Below are positions 8,221 to 17,008 of a DNA stretch of 64,000 bases, in pieces. Within the stretch, counting starts at the first letter, position 1; every line of letters starts with the position of its first letter. Source of the DNA: Gordonia phthalatica (GTDB taxonomy: Bacteria; Actinomycetota; Actinomycetes; Mycobacteriales; Mycobacteriaceae); NCBI RefSeq assembly GCF_001305675.1, contig NZ_CP011853.1, forward strand, positions 3,224,001 through 3,288,000, given 5' to 3'. The translations under genes were made by a program, and so were the position numbers. The notes beneath the pieces are model-generated. The model ran no database searches. It worked only from the letters and a program-made list of their open reading frames with translations, and was not told the DNA's origin.

Positions 8221-8865
8221 TCACGCGAGCGACAGGTCGGCCATGCGCTGCGAATGACGCGCGGCCATGTTGTCGAAGAAACCCGCGGCGTTGTTGAGGG
8301 TGGCGGTGCCGTCGAACAGCAGGGCCATCACCTCCTCCTCTTCGGCCAGCACCCACTGCATGTGGGTGATCGCCTCGCCGAGCAGACGACGACCCCACAG
8401 CACCAGCGGCGACGCGATCGCCGGATCGGCGGCGACGGCCGCGCGCACCTGGTCGACGGCGAACTGCGACGATCCGGTCTCGGCCATCACCGATTTCATC
8501 GTCGGGCGCACCTCCTCCGGGAGGACGTCGGCCATCTCGGCGTAGAAGTCGGCGGCCAGACCGTCGCCGACGTGCATCTTGACCAGCACCTCGAGCCAGG
8601 AGGTCGGCATCGTGACGCGGTGGTACTCGTCGAAGACCTTGGTGTGCGAGGCGACAGCCTGGTCGGGATCGCCGCCGCCGGCGCGGATCTGCTCCGACAG
8701 CACCTCGAAGTGCCCCATCTCCACCGCGATGAGGCGCGCGATGGCCACGCGATCGGCCGTCGTCGGCGCCATCGCCGACTCCTCGATGAGTCGATAGCAG
8801 GCGGCGAACTCTCCCGCGAGGAGGACTTCGTAGAGCTTCGTGACAGCGGCAGAGTTGTTCGACAT
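8221..8865 (-). CDS. Ferritin-like-fold conserved protein (Rv3210c type)
   Basis: A 214-residue helical protein. Helices carry spaced acidic and His residues, such as GEFAACYRLIEES, AVEMGHFEVL, THMQWVLAEEEEVM and FYAEMAD, resembling a ferritin-like four-helix bundle with ExxH motifs that could bind a di-metal site. ATG 8865 (MSNNSAAVTKLYE) was preferred over the upstream ATG at 8952, since the extra 29 residues look non-coding. It is divergent from the DEAD-box helicase gene. Function unknown; the metal site is an inference. Confidence 0.82.
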   Translation of the reverse strand: MSNNSAAVTKLYEVLLAGEFAACYRLIEESAMAPTTADRVAIARLIAVEMGHFEVLSEQIRAGGGDPDQAVASHTKVFDEYHRVTMPTSWLEVLVKMHVGDGLAADFYAEMADVLPEEVRPTMKSVMAETGSSQFAVDQVRAAVAADPAIASPLVLWGRRLLGEAITHMQWVLAEEEEVMALLFDGTATLNNAAGFFDNMAARHSQRMADLSLA

Positions 8866-9108
8866 GCCAGTCAGAGTAGGCAAGGCGCTACACTGAGGGC
8901 CAGGCATGTCGCCTTTCCGCCCGACGAAGTCACACTTCTCGGTCCCTCGCACACCGTTGCGGAGGGGTTTGCGAGCGACGTGTCAGACCTTGAGCGCGCA
9001 CCTGCGAACGGCTTCTTCAGCCCGGTCCGCCCGAGGGGCCTACAGTACGGGACCCCGCGGATCCTCTTGTGTGCGTGCATGAACACCGCGAGAGGCTTGA
9101 ACAACATA

Positions 9109-10695
9109 ATGACCACGAACACCACGGTGGACGGCTCCGCCGAAGGCCACGACGTCCAGACCACGATCGTCGCCGAGGACCATGCGGCACCCACCTTCGC
9201 CGAACTCGGCGTCCACCCGTCGATCGTCGCCGCACTCGACGCCGACGGCAAGACCCACACCTTCGCCATTCAGGAGCTGACCCTCCCCCTCGCCCTCGCC
9301 GGCTCCGATCTCATCGGTCAGGCGCGCACCGGCATGGGCAAGACCTACGGCTTCGGCGTTCCGCTGATGCATCGTCTGATCACCGCGGAGACCTCGGGCC
9401 TGCGCGCCCTGGACAACACCCCGCGCGCCCTCATCATCGTCCCGACCCGCGAACTGTGCGTCCAGGTCACCGAGGACCTGGAGACCGCCGCGAAGGGCGT
9501 CAACGTCTCCCTCGCCGACGGCACCGAGCGCGCACTGAAGATCACGTCGATCTACGGCGGCCGCCCGTACGAGCACCAGATCGAGGAGCTCGAGGCCGGC
9601 GTCGACATCGTCGTCGGCACCCCCGGACGTCTGCTCGACCTGGCTCAGCGCGGCAACCTGGTCCTCGGCAAGGTCGCGGTCCTGGTCCTCGACGAGGCCG
9701 ACGAGATGCTCGACCTCGGCTTCCTCCCCGACATCGAGCGCATCATGGGCGCCCTGCCCGCGGACCGGCAGACGATGCTCTTCTCTGCCACCATGCCGGG
9801 CCCGATCGTCACGCTCGCACGCACCTTCCTGCACAAGCCGACGCACATCCGCGCCGAGCACGCCAACGACTCCGCCGTGCACGAGCGCACCACCCAGTTC
9901 GTCTACCGAGCGCACGCGCTCGACAAGGCCGAGCTGGTGGCCCGCGTCCTGCAGGCCGACGGCCGAGGCGCGACGATGGTCTTCACCCGCACCAAGCGCA
10001 CCGCCCAGAAGGTGGCCGACGACCTCGCCGAGCGCGGCTTCTCCGTGGGCGCCGTGCACGGCGACCTGGGCCAGGTGGCCCGCGAGAAGGCGCTGAACAA
10101 GTTCCGCGAGGGCAAGATCGACATCCTGGTCGCCACCGACGTCGCGGCCCGCGGCATCGACGTCGACGACGTCACCCACGTCATCAACTACCAGTGCCCG
10201 GACGACGAGAAGAACTACGTCCACCGCATCGGCCGCACCGGTCGTGCCGGTCGCAACGGCATCGCGATCACCCTCGTCGATTGGGACGAGCTGCACCGCT
10301 GGAGCCTCATCGACAAGGCCCTCAAGCTCGGCATGCCGGAGCCGGTCGAGACGTACTCCACCTCCGATCACCTCCGCGAGGACCTCGGCATCCCCGAGGA
10401 CGCCACCGGCCGCATCGGTGCCCCGACCCGCTCGGAGGGCCGCCGTGAGCCGCGTGAGCCGCGCACCGATCGTCCGAAGCGCACGCGGCGCCGCACCCGC
10501 GGCGGCAAGGCCGCCGACGGCTCGGCGAAGCCCGTGACCGTCTCCGCAGGCCCGGCCGACAAGTCCGACGTCGAGCCGAAGGCCGACGGGGAGGCCACCG
10601 CCTCGCGTCCGCGCCGTCGTCGTCGCCGTCGCAGCGGCGGCAAGTCCGCCGAGGGCGCCACCGCACCGGCCGCCACCTCGGCCGCCACCGAATAG
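9109..10695 (+). CDS. rhlE: DEAD-box ATP-dependent RNA helicase (RhlE-like)
   Basis: A 528-residue protein with all helicase motifs in order: Q motif (TFAELGVHPS), motif I ARTGMGKTYG, Ia PTREL, Ib TPGR, II DEAD in VLVLDEADEMLDLG, III SAT, IV VFTRTKR, V ARGIDVDDV and VI HRIGRTGRAGR. A basic tail with Arg runs (RRRRRRSGG type) after residue 430 should bind RNA. It likely unwinds structured RNA in ribosome assembly or mRNA decay, known for the family. Start at ATG 9109 follows AGAGG at 9091; an in-frame ATG at 9079 is an alternative. The much longer upstream frame is a shadow of the antisense gene. Matches Rv3211. Confidence 0.93.
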   Translation: MTTNTTVDGSAEGHDVQTTIVAEDHAAPTFAELGVHPSIVAALDADGKTHTFAIQELTLPLALAGSDLIGQARTGMGKTYGFGVPLMHRLITAETSGLRALDNTPRALIIVPTRELCVQVTEDLETAAKGVNVSLADGTERALKITSIYGGRPYEHQIEELEAGVDIVVGTPGRLLDLAQRGNLVLGKVAVLVLDEADEMLDLGFLPDIERIMGALPADRQTMLFSATMPGPIVTLARTFLHKPTHIRAEHANDSAVHERTTQFVYRAHALDKAELVARVLQADGRGATMVFTRTKRTAQKVADDLAERGFSVGAVHGDLGQVAREKALNKFREGKIDILVATDVAARGIDVDDVTHVINYQCPDDEKNYVHRIGRTGRAGRNGIAITLVDWDELHRWSLIDKALKLGMPEPVETYSTSDHLREDLGIPEDATGRIGAPTRSEGRREPREPRTDRPKRTRRRTRGGKAADGSAKPVTVSAGPADKSDVEPKADGEATASRPRRRRRRRSGGKSAEGATAPAATSAATE

Positions 10696-10732
10696 TTTTT
10701 CGCCCGAGCCGATTTCGCATACCCTCGCGAGA

Positions 10733-11989
10733 ATGGGACGGATCAAACCGGAACGCCGCACCCGCACCGACCTCATCGTGACGGCCCTCATCGTCGTCGC
10801 AGTGGTCGTGGCGGGTGTCGCCGTCTGGTGGACCAGCAGCGCACGCCAGAGTCGTCTGGAGCCGGCGACGCAGCCGGCACCGGTGCAGTTGCCCGCCGAG
10901 AACGTCCCGAGGACGGTCGGCGTCAAATGGTCGGCGCGTTCCGACGTGACGTCGGTCCCGCAGATCACCCGCGACACCGTCGTCACAGCCGCCGACGGCG
11001 TCGTCACGGCGCACGACGTCGACGGCGGGCAGGTGTGGCAGTACCGTCGTGCGGCACCGCTCTGCGCCGCGGCCGCGGGCTGGCCGGGCGGCGACAACAG
11101 TGTCCTGGCCGTGTACCGGAACAACCGCGGCTGCAGTGAGGTGACCTCGCTGCGCGCGTTGGACGGCGGCCGTCACGGTGCCCGCACCAGCGACGCCGAC
11201 GACACGGTCGAACTATCGATCGGCACCGACTACGCCCTGCTGTACGGACCCACGCGTCTGGAGACGTGGGGCGCCAACCTGGTGCGCGGGATCGAGTACG
11301 GCCGCGTGGACGCCCCGGTGAACCCCGACGTCTCGCCCGCACGCACCCACTGCCGCCTCTATTCGGCCCTCTCCGGCGCCGACCGCGTCGCTGTGGTGGA
11401 ACGCTGCGACGACGACCACGGCTACCGCCTGTCGGTCTTCAGCTCCGACCAGACCAGCGACGAGAAGATCCGCCAGTGGGGATCGACGATGCTCACCACG
11501 TCCGCGCGCGGTCCCGCTCCCCGCATCATCGCCGCGACCGACACCACCATCGCCGTGTACGACGGCGGCGCGGATCCGACCGGCACCGTCGGCGGGCCCG
11601 TCGGCCCCCGGATCCGGCTGTTCACCCCGCAGGCCGAGTCGACCGGCGAGCATCCCGTCGCCGGCGATCCCGGCGCCCCCGAACGGAGCCGTCCGATCAA
11701 CGATCAGGGCGTGATCTCGTTCTGGACCGGCAAGGCGACCGTCGTCCTCAATGCGAGCAACGGCGCCCCGATCTTCCAGGTCGCCGACGCGATCGGTCCC
11801 GGCTCGGTGATGGCCGGTCAGCTCCTGGTGCCGATGCCGGGGACCATCAGCGTCCGCCGCGTGTACGACGGCCACGAGGAGTTCACGATCCCCGTCGACC
11901 GCGGCGACGTCGTGGGCCCGGTGTCGCTCCGCGTCCTGGGCGACACGATCATCGAGCAGCGCGGCACCGAGCTGGTCGCGCTGCGCTGA
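10733..11989 (+). CDS. Membrane-anchored beta-propeller-like protein (Rv3212 type)
   Basis: A 418-residue protein with one N-terminal transmembrane helix (IVTALIVVAVVVAGVAVWW, about residues 15-33) and a long extracytoplasmic domain rich in short beta-strand repeats of the type VVTAADGVVTAHDVDGGQVW, typical of PQQ-like beta-propellers. No catalytic motif was recognised. Position directly after the helicase matches Rv3212. Function unknown; a scaffold or envelope role is a guess from topology. It begins 37 bases after the helicase stop and could be co-transcribed. Confidence 0.8.
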   Translation: MGRIKPERRTRTDLIVTALIVVAVVVAGVAVWWTSSARQSRLEPATQPAPVQLPAENVPRTVGVKWSARSDVTSVPQITRDTVVTAADGVVTAHDVDGGQVWQYRRAAPLCAAAAGWPGGDNSVLAVYRNNRGCSEVTSLRALDGGRHGARTSDADDTVELSIGTDYALLYGPTRLETWGANLVRGIEYGRVDAPVNPDVSPARTHCRLYSALSGADRVAVVERCDDDHGYRLSVFSSDQTSDEKIRQWGSTMLTTSARGPAPRIIAATDTTIAVYDGGADPTGTVGGPVGPRIRLFTPQAESTGEHPVAGDPGAPERSRPINDQGVISFWTGKATVVLNASNGAPIFQVADAIGPGSVMAGQLLVPMPGTISVRRVYDGHEEFTIPVDRGDVVGPVSLRVLGDTIIEQRGTELVALR

Positions 11990-12037
11990 CGCGCCGACCG
12001 CTCCCCGTACGACCTCGCGCCCCGTACGACCTCGCGG

Positions 12038-12832
12038 CTACGAGACCTCGAGCTCGTAGGTGCGGACGTCAGCGCCGTTCCAGGACTCCCACAGGTTGTC
12101 GGCGAGCTCCCGGTAGGCGGTGGCGCCCTTGTTCTTGCGTCCGTGCATCACCGACGAGCCCGACGCGGACGCCTCCGCGAAGCGGACGGTCCGCGGGATC
12201 GGCGGCGCGAGCACCGGGATCGAGTAGCGGTCGGTGACATCGGCGAGGACATCGCGGCTGTGCGTGGTGCGGGCGTCGAACAGGGTGGCCACCGCACCGA
12301 CCATCTCCAGGTTCGGGTTGGTGATCTGCTGGACCTCGGTGACGGTGCGCAGCAGTTGCCCCACGCCCCGGTGGGCCAGGGTCTCGCACTGCAGCGGGAC
12401 CACCACCTGGTCGGCGGCCGTCAGCCCGTTGAGCGTGAGGACGCCGAGCGACGGCGGGCAGTCGATGATGATCACGTCGTAGTCCTGCGCCACCTCGGCC
12501 AGCGCCCGCTTGAGGGCGTACTCGCGGCCGGGTCGCATCAGCAGCAGTGCTTCGGCGCCCGCGAGGTCGATGGTGGCAGGCAGCAGCGTCACATCGTCTT
12601 CGGTGTCCAGCAGCACGTCGGCGATGTCCTCCGCGCCGATCAGCACGTCGTGCACCGACTTCGACAGCTGGTCGGGGTCGTGCCCGAGCGAGAAGGTGAG
12701 GCTGCCTTGCGGATCGAGGTCGACGACGAGGACGGAGACGTCCTTCTCGGCGAGGGCTGCGCCGACAGACGCGGTGGTGGTGGTCTTCGCCACCCCACCT
12801 TTCTGATTCGCGATGGCAAGGGTGCGCGTCAT
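12038..12832 (-). CDS. Orphan ParA/Soj-family ATPase
   Basis: A 264-residue MinD/ParA ATPase. It has the deviant Walker A KGGVAKTTTT (about residues 10-19), the switch I region DLDPQGSLT and Walker B IIIDCPPSLG. There is no ParB partner beside it and no parS-like cluster was noted, so it is a chromosomal orphan like Rv3213c, not a plasmid partition pair. ATG 12832 (MTRTLAIANQ) places the P-loop at the normal distance; the longer frame adds 53 unlikely residues. Confidence 0.9.
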   Translation of the reverse strand: MTRTLAIANQKGGVAKTTTTASVGAALAEKDVSVLVVDLDPQGSLTFSLGHDPDQLSKSVHDVLIGAEDIADVLLDTEDDVTLLPATIDLAGAEALLLMRPGREYALKRALAEVAQDYDVIIIDCPPSLGVLTLNGLTAADQVVVPLQCETLAHRGVGQLLRTVTEVQQITNPNLEMVGAVATLFDARTTHSRDVLADVTDRYSIPVLAPPIPRTVRFAEASASGSSVMHGRKNKGATAYRELADNLWESWNGADVRTYELEVS

Positions 12833-12882
12833 GGCCCCCACCTTACGATGACGGCCGTCACGTGCCTGGGTCAGGCGTGGTG

Positions 12883-13326
12883 TCAGGCATCCGGGGGCAG
12901 ATCGTCGGCGTCCAGCCAGGACGTCGAGGCCGGCGCGAACAGCAGTGCCAGCAGAACCAGTGCGACCGCGATGATCGGGTAGCCGAGCCATCGGGACAGG
13001 CCCGCTTCCAGCAGGTAGTCGCCGGTGATGATGGTGTAGCCGGTCGGCAGCAGCAGCAACTGCGTGATGAGCGAGAGTCCGCGACCCCAGCGGCGCCCAC
13101 GGGTGAGCGCGAGGCCACCCGCCAGGACCGCACCGCCGATGACGACGAACCAGACCGCGGTGCCGTATCCGCTGATCCCGACCTCGTGATGTCCGGCGAG
13201 TTCACGGATCACCAGGATCACCGCCACGATGAGGGCGAGAGCACCCTGGGCCGCGGTGCCCAGGCCCGCCCACCGGAGGGTCTTCGGAATGCTCGGGCCG
13301 CGTCGGACGGGGTCGCTACTGCTCAC
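12883..13326 (-). CDS. Small integral membrane protein (Rv3217c type)
   Basis: A 147-residue protein with about four hydrophobic helices (around ALALIVAVILVI, AVWFVVIGGAVLAGG, LSLITQLLLLPTG and PIIAVALVLLALL). No catalytic residues recognised. GTG 13326 was chosen because upstream residues overlap the divergent lipid kinase gene. Position beside the DAGK-like gene matches Rv3217c. Function unknown. Confidence 0.77.
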   Translation of the reverse strand: MSSSDPVRRGPSIPKTLRWAGLGTAAQGALALIVAVILVIRELAGHHEVGISGYGTAVWFVVIGGAVLAGGLALTRGRRWGRGLSLITQLLLLPTGYTIITGDYLLEAGLSRWLGYPIIAVALVLLALLFAPASTSWLDADDLPPDA

Positions 13327-13393
13327 TACTCCAGAGTATGGCCGGGGACCCCCGACTCGTGAATCGGGGCCGGGCCAGATATCGTGATGCCTC

Positions 13394-14341
13394 GTGCGCG
13401 TCATGCTCATCACCAATCCGTTCGCCACCTTCACCACGCCTGAAGGTCGTGACGCGCTGGCCAATACCCTCGACTCCCGTTTCAAAGTGGACGTGGAGCA
13501 CACGACGCACCGCGGTCACGCGGGCGAACTCGGTGCCCGCGCCGCCGAGGAGGGATACGACGCCGTGGTGGTCCACGGCGGAGACGGCTCGGTGAACGAG
13601 GCCGCGAACGGCATCATCGGCAGCCCGGACGCGCCGCGCCGCGATCCGTCGAATCTGCCCGCGCTCGGCGTGGTGCCGGGCGGCAGCGCGAACGTCTTCG
13701 CCCGCGCCCTGGGCATCGACCGCGATCCCCTCACCGCGACCGCCCAGTTGATGACGCTGCTCGACCAGGGTTCACGACGCTCCATCAGCCTGGGTCACAC
13801 ACTGAACCGCTGGTTCCTGTTCAACGCAGGCATGGGCATGGACGCCATCGTGGTGCGCCGCATGGAGGAACTCCGCGCCAAGGGCCGCAAGGCCACGGCG
13901 GGCCGCTACTTCCGGACCACGGTCGGCTCGTTCTTCAAGCCCTCGGTCGTGAACCCGCACTTCACCGTCGAGGTCCCCGACCACGCGCCCATCGAGGGCG
14001 TCAAGTTCGGCTTCGTCAGCAACACCGGCCCGTGGACATACCTCGGAACCCGGGAGATCCGGACCAATCCGGGCACCGACTTCGAGCACGGCCTCGGCAT
14101 CTTCGCCGCCACCTCGGTCTCGGTTCCGCGGAACATCGTGCTCGGCGGCAAGCTGCTGTCGGGTTCGGAGCCGAAGGCCGCGCATCTCTACCGAGACGAC
14201 GATGTGGAGTGGGTGCGTTTCAGTTCCCCGGAGCCCGCCGACGTGCAGATGGACGGCGACTACCTGGGGCTTTACCAGGATCTGGAGTTCGGTTACCGCC
14301 GCGCAGTGCTCGACGTCGCGGCACCCCCGAAGGCTCATTAA
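13394..14341 (+). CDS. Diacylglycerol kinase-family lipid kinase
   Basis: A 315-residue protein of the DAGK catalytic-domain family. The nucleotide-binding signature appears as VVVHGGDGSVNEAANG (about residues 55-70; Ser replaces the usual Thr), followed by LGVVPGGSANVFARALG, the second conserved Gly-rich loop. Family members phosphorylate lipids such as diacylglycerol, sphingoid bases or phosphatidylinositol precursors; the substrate here is not known. GTG 13394 starts at the RVMLITNP strand. Orthologous by position to Rv3218, and it precedes whiB1 as there. Confidence 0.88.
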   Translation: MRVMLITNPFATFTTPEGRDALANTLDSRFKVDVEHTTHRGHAGELGARAAEEGYDAVVVHGGDGSVNEAANGIIGSPDAPRRDPSNLPALGVVPGGSANVFARALGIDRDPLTATAQLMTLLDQGSRRSISLGHTLNRWFLFNAGMGMDAIVVRRMEELRAKGRKATAGRYFRTTVGSFFKPSVVNPHFTVEVPDHAPIEGVKFGFVSNTGPWTYLGTREIRTNPGTDFEHGLGIFAATSVSVPRNIVLGGKLLSGSEPKAAHLYRDDDVEWVRFSSPEPADVQMDGDYLGLYQDLEFGYRRAVLDVAAPPKAH

Positions 14342-14594
14342 CCTCCGCGCTACTGGCCGGTAAGCATGAGTTCGGCGTCTTGCCAACCCCTTGTGATGTA
14401 TCCGGCATTCACTTCAGAACTATAGCCAAAGGTCTGCACAGAGTAGTACAACAGTTATTGACGCAATCACCCACCCCTGCCAAGCAGCGTCCTGCGCCCC
14501 AAGCCAGGTGAATTCGGAATTGCAACCCAAGTCATAACCTGACCGTGATGCAAGTGCGTGCTGAGTACGCCGTAGAGCTTTGAAGGAGTTAGTA
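14342..14594 (+). promoter_or_regulatory. AT-richer leader of whiB1
   Basis: This 253-base gap is visibly less GC-rich than its surroundings (for example tatagccaaag and acagttattgacgca). It should contain the whiB1 promoter and a leader. I could not fix a -35/-10 pair with confidence; TTGACG at 14458-14463 has no good partner. No CRP-type TGTGA-N6-TCACA site, known upstream of M. tuberculosis whiB1, was found; the nearest is GTGA-N12-TCAC at 14392-14411, which has the wrong spacing. AAGGAG at 14583-14588 is the ribosome binding site. Confidence 0.5.
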
Positions 14595-14849
14595 ATGGAT
14601 TGGCGCCATAAGGCCATCTGCCGTGACGAGGACCCGGAACTGTTCTTCCCGGTCGGTACGTCCGGCCCTGCCATCGCGCAGGTCGCCGACGCCAAGCTGG
14701 TCTGCCAGCGCTGCCCCGTGACGGCCGAGTGCCTGTCGTGGGCCCTCGAGACCGGTCAGGACGCCGGCGTGTGGGGCGGTATGAGCGAGGACGAGCGTCG
14801 CGCGCTCAAGCGTCGCAATGCCCGGACCCGCGCCCGCAGCGCCGTCTGA
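14595..14849 (+). CDS. whiB1: WhiB1 iron-sulfur transcription factor
   Basis: An 84-residue protein, the same length as M. tuberculosis WhiB1. The four cluster-binding cysteines are C9, C37, C40 and C46 (CQRCPVTAEC), followed by the GVWGG turn at about residues 58-62 and a basic C-terminal DNA-binding tail (RRALKRRNARTRARS). In mycobacteria WhiB1 holds a nitric-oxide-sensitive [4Fe-4S] cluster, binds region 4 of the principal sigma factor and is essential; that is inferred here. ATG 14595 follows AAGGAG. A strong terminator follows the gene. Confidence 0.97.
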   Translation: MDWRHKAICRDEDPELFFPVGTSGPAIAQVADAKLVCQRCPVTAECLSWALETGQDAGVWGGMSEDERRALKRRNARTRARSAV

Positions 14850-14862
14850 GCACACTTTCTTC

Positions 14863-14900
14863 GACGAGAGCCCCGGCCATTCGGCCGGGGCTCTCGTCTT
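14863..14900 (+). terminator. Rho-independent terminator of whiB1
   Basis: A perfect 16-bp stem GACGAGAGCCCCGGCC (14863-14878) pairs with GGCCGGGGCTCTCGTC (14883-14898) around an ATTC loop, followed by TT. It starts 13 bases after the whiB1 stop. A partial tandem copy of its right arm (GGGGCTCTCGTCTTG) follows at about 14904-14918, suggesting local duplication. Confidence 0.85.
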
Positions 14901-14950
14901 GTCGGGGCTCTCGTCTTGTCCGGGGCCGCCGGCGCAGCGACCGGTGGCCG

Positions 14951-16471
14951 TCAGCGCAGCGGGATGTCGACCTGCGCCAGGGTGCCGACACCGCTCGGCG
15001 CCTCCACCAGGGCGATGGTCCCGTCGAGGTCGTTGGACACCAGGGTGTTGACGATCTGCAGCCCGAGATGATTCGACGTGCTCAGGTCGAAGCCCGCGGG
15101 CAGCCCCTGCCCGTTGTCGGTGACCGTGACCCGCAGGTCGCGGACGTCGCGCTGAGCGCCGATCACGATCTCGGCGCCCTCCTGCCCGGGCGTGAAGCCG
15201 TGCTCGATGGAGTTCTGGATGACCTCGGTCAGCACCATCACCAGCGGCATCGCGAGGTCGGCGGGCAGCACGCCCAGCCTGCTGTCGCGGCGCACGGTGA
15301 CGCGGGTGCCGCCGTCGGGCAGCCACACGTCCACGAGCGACGACGCCAGTCGGTCGACGACCGCGTCGAGGTCCACCTCCTCGTCGACGCTGCCCGAGAG
15401 CATCTCGTGCACCAGGGCGATGGACGAGACCCGACGCACGGCCTCGTTGAGCGCCGCGATGGTGTCGGCGTTGCCCGACCGTCGAGCCTGGAGCCTCAGG
15501 AGCGCGGAGACGCTCTGGAGGTTGTTCTTGACGCGGTGGTGGATCTCCCGGATCGTCGCGTCCTTGCTGATGAGCGCGAGGTCGCGGCGACGTACCTCGG
15601 TCACGTCGCGGATCAGCAGGATGGCGCCGCGGGACTGCCCCGCCGACCGCAGCGGCACGGTGCGCAACAGCACCGTGGCGCGGCGCGCGTCGAGCTCCAT
15701 GCGCAGCGCCATGTCCGGCGGAGGCAGTGCGCCGTCACCGGTGGTTCCTGCCGCAGCCGCGATCATGGCGCCGGCGTCTGCGGACTCGAAGGGATCGGTC
15801 AGCAGGGCTGCCAGCACCTCGGCGACCTGTGAGCCGCCCAGGTCGGTGGTCCACCCCATGCGGTGCACGGCGGACAGGGCGTTCGGACTCGCGAAGGACA
15901 CGGCACCGCCGGCCGCGATGCGGATGAAGCCGTCACCGGCACGCGGTGTGGACAGCCCGAGGGTGTTGGCCTCGTCGAGCGGGAAGGTCCCCTCCACCAC
16001 CATGCGGCAGAGCGCCTCCGAGGCGTCTCGATAGGCCGATTCCAGTGGGGACGGCGGCCGCGGATCGGAGGCGTCGCCCGCACGTCCGAGGACCGCGATC
16101 ACCTGCCCGTCGAACGACACGGGCACAGCGACGCGCTCGATCAGGAAATTGCCGAATCGGCTCGCGATACCCTCGCGTTCGATGACGCCGGACCTCAGGG
16201 CCGCCGCCATCAGCGGGTTCGCTCCCTGCACGCTGGCAGGCTGATCGACGCGGTGCCCCACCTCGTCGCGCGGGAACACCGTCGACGCCGTGTTCGGCCG
16301 CACCTGAGCCACGTAGACGATGGCGCCCGAGGTGCCCGGGACCGCCAGCAGGTAGTCCGCGAACGACAGGTCGGCGAGGAGTTGCCACTCTGCCACCAGC
16401 CGCTGCAGGTGTTCGGCAGCGGGCGCCGACAGGGTGGTGTGCTCGGCGAGCAGATCGGTCAGGGTCGCCAT
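14951..16471 (-). CDS. pdtaS: PdtaS-type cytosolic sensor histidine kinase
   Basis: A 506-residue kinase without membrane helices. The N-terminal part is GAF-like and PAS-like (sensor), then a HisKA_2 phosphoacceptor segment with the histidine in REIHHRVKNNLQ, then a HATPase domain with N box LTEVIQNSIEHG and G box TDNGQGLPAG. The family phosphorylates PdtaR, an ANTAR antiterminator that binds nascent RNA; no pdtaR gene lies in this window. Length and order match Rv3220c, which also sits next to whiB1. In M. tuberculosis its kinase responds to copper and nitric oxide; this cannot be checked from sequence here. Confidence 0.93.
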   Translation of the reverse strand: MATLTDLLAEHTTLSAPAAEHLQRLVAEWQLLADLSFADYLLAVPGTSGAIVYVAQVRPNTASTVFPRDEVGHRVDQPASVQGANPLMAAALRSGVIEREGIASRFGNFLIERVAVPVSFDGQVIAVLGRAGDASDPRPPSPLESAYRDASEALCRMVVEGTFPLDEANTLGLSTPRAGDGFIRIAAGGAVSFASPNALSAVHRMGWTTDLGGSQVAEVLAALLTDPFESADAGAMIAAAAGTTGDGALPPPDMALRMELDARRATVLLRTVPLRSAGQSRGAILLIRDVTEVRRRDLALISKDATIREIHHRVKNNLQSVSALLRLQARRSGNADTIAALNEAVRRVSSIALVHEMLSGSVDEEVDLDAVVDRLASSLVDVWLPDGGTRVTVRRDSRLGVLPADLAMPLVMVLTEVIQNSIEHGFTPGQEGAEIVIGAQRDVRDLRVTVTDNGQGLPAGFDLSTSNHLGLQIVNTLVSNDLDGTIALVEAPSGVGTLAQVDIPLR

Positions 16472-16505
16472 GCGCCGCCGACTCCCCCGACCTCGGGCAC
16501 GCCGT

Positions 16506-16727
16506 CTAGTCCTGCTTGTAGGTGGCGATGATGTCGCCGGCCTGGATCACATCGCCGACCTTGACCTTCACTTCGGCCAGCACGCCCGGGTCCTCGGCGA
16601 GCACCGGGATCTCCATCTTCATCGACTCGAGCAGCACCAGGGTGTCACCCGTCTCGACACGCTGCCCTGCCTCTGCCGAGACCTCGAGAACAGTCGCAAC
16701 GATTTCATTGACCACGTCTTCCGCCAT
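16506..16727 (-). CDS. Biotin/lipoyl-attachment domain protein (TB7.3-like)
   Basis: A 73-residue stand-alone biotinyl domain. The modification site is the lysine in ESMKMEIPV (MKM motif, near residue 36). The domain is complete, with VNEIVATVLEV at the start and GDVIQAGDIIATYKQD at the end. The parent carboxylase is not encoded nearby; whether the lysine is biotinylated or the domain works with an acyl-CoA carboxylase is unknown. Start ATG 16727 drops 11 upstream residues. Orthologous by position to Rv3221c. Confidence 0.9.
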   Translation of the reverse strand: MAEDVVNEIVATVLEVSAEAGQRVETGDTLVLLESMKMEIPVLAEDPGVLAEVKVKVGDVIQAGDIIATYKQD

Positions 16728-16847
16728 GGGACACATCGTAACCGAGCGCGCGCTCGGCACGGGGGTGAGTCACGCTGATTAACGTCAGGCCGCCCCGCCG
16801 TGAAATACTGGTCGACGCACTGGAGCACAGACTGAAGGAGGTCCGTC

Positions 16848-16922
16848 ATGAGCAAGCGCGGACGTAAGCGGCGCAGCCGCAAGAAGAACGCAGCCAACCA
16901 CGGCAAGCGTCCTAACGCCTGA
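16848..16922 (+). CDS. 50S ribosomal protein bL37 (24 residues)
   Basis: A tiny ORF that automatic callers often miss: 24 residues, M-S-K-R-G-R-K-R-R at the start and NHGKRPNA at the end, over 50% Lys/Arg. It matches what I recall of bL37, an actinobacterial large-subunit protein found in the M. smegmatis ribosome structure. Support from the DNA: GAAGGAGG at 16834-16841 gives an ideal ribosome binding site, and a strong terminator starts 27 bases after the stop. It is divergent from the biotinyl-domain gene. Confidence 0.88.
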   Translation: MSKRGRKRRSRKKNAANHGKRPNA

Positions 16923-16948
16923 GTCCGAGTCGCACTCGGCTCGACCGC

Positions 16949-16985
16949 GAAGCGGCCCGATCCCCTGGGGGACCGGGCCGCTTCG
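16949..16985 (+). terminator. Terminator of the bL37 gene, possibly bidirectional
   Basis: GAAGCGGCCCG (16949-16959) pairs with CGGGCCGCTTC (16974-16984), with TCCC/GGGGA extending the stem toward a short CTG loop. It lies between convergent genes (bL37 on plus, rshA on minus), so it may stop both. The T-tract is weak. Confidence 0.75.
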
Positions 16986-17008
16986 TCGTCCGATGTGCGT
17001 CTGAAGGC

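Noticed and set aside
9013..9046. TTCTTC and TACAGT as a promoter for the helicase
   Set aside because: Spacing of 22 bases is too long and the -35 match is poor.
12007..12035. Direct repeat CCGTACGACCTCGCG twice between the Rv3212-like and parA genes
   Set aside because: Only two short copies and no other occurrence noticed; no function suggested.
12038..12832. ParA as part of a plasmid or partition system
   Set aside because: No parB or parS cluster is beside it, and the neighbourhood matches the chromosomal orphan Rv3213c.
14392..14411. GTGA-N12-TCAC as a CRP site for whiB1
   Set aside because: CRP sites need a 6-base spacer between these half-sites; spacing of 12 does not fit.
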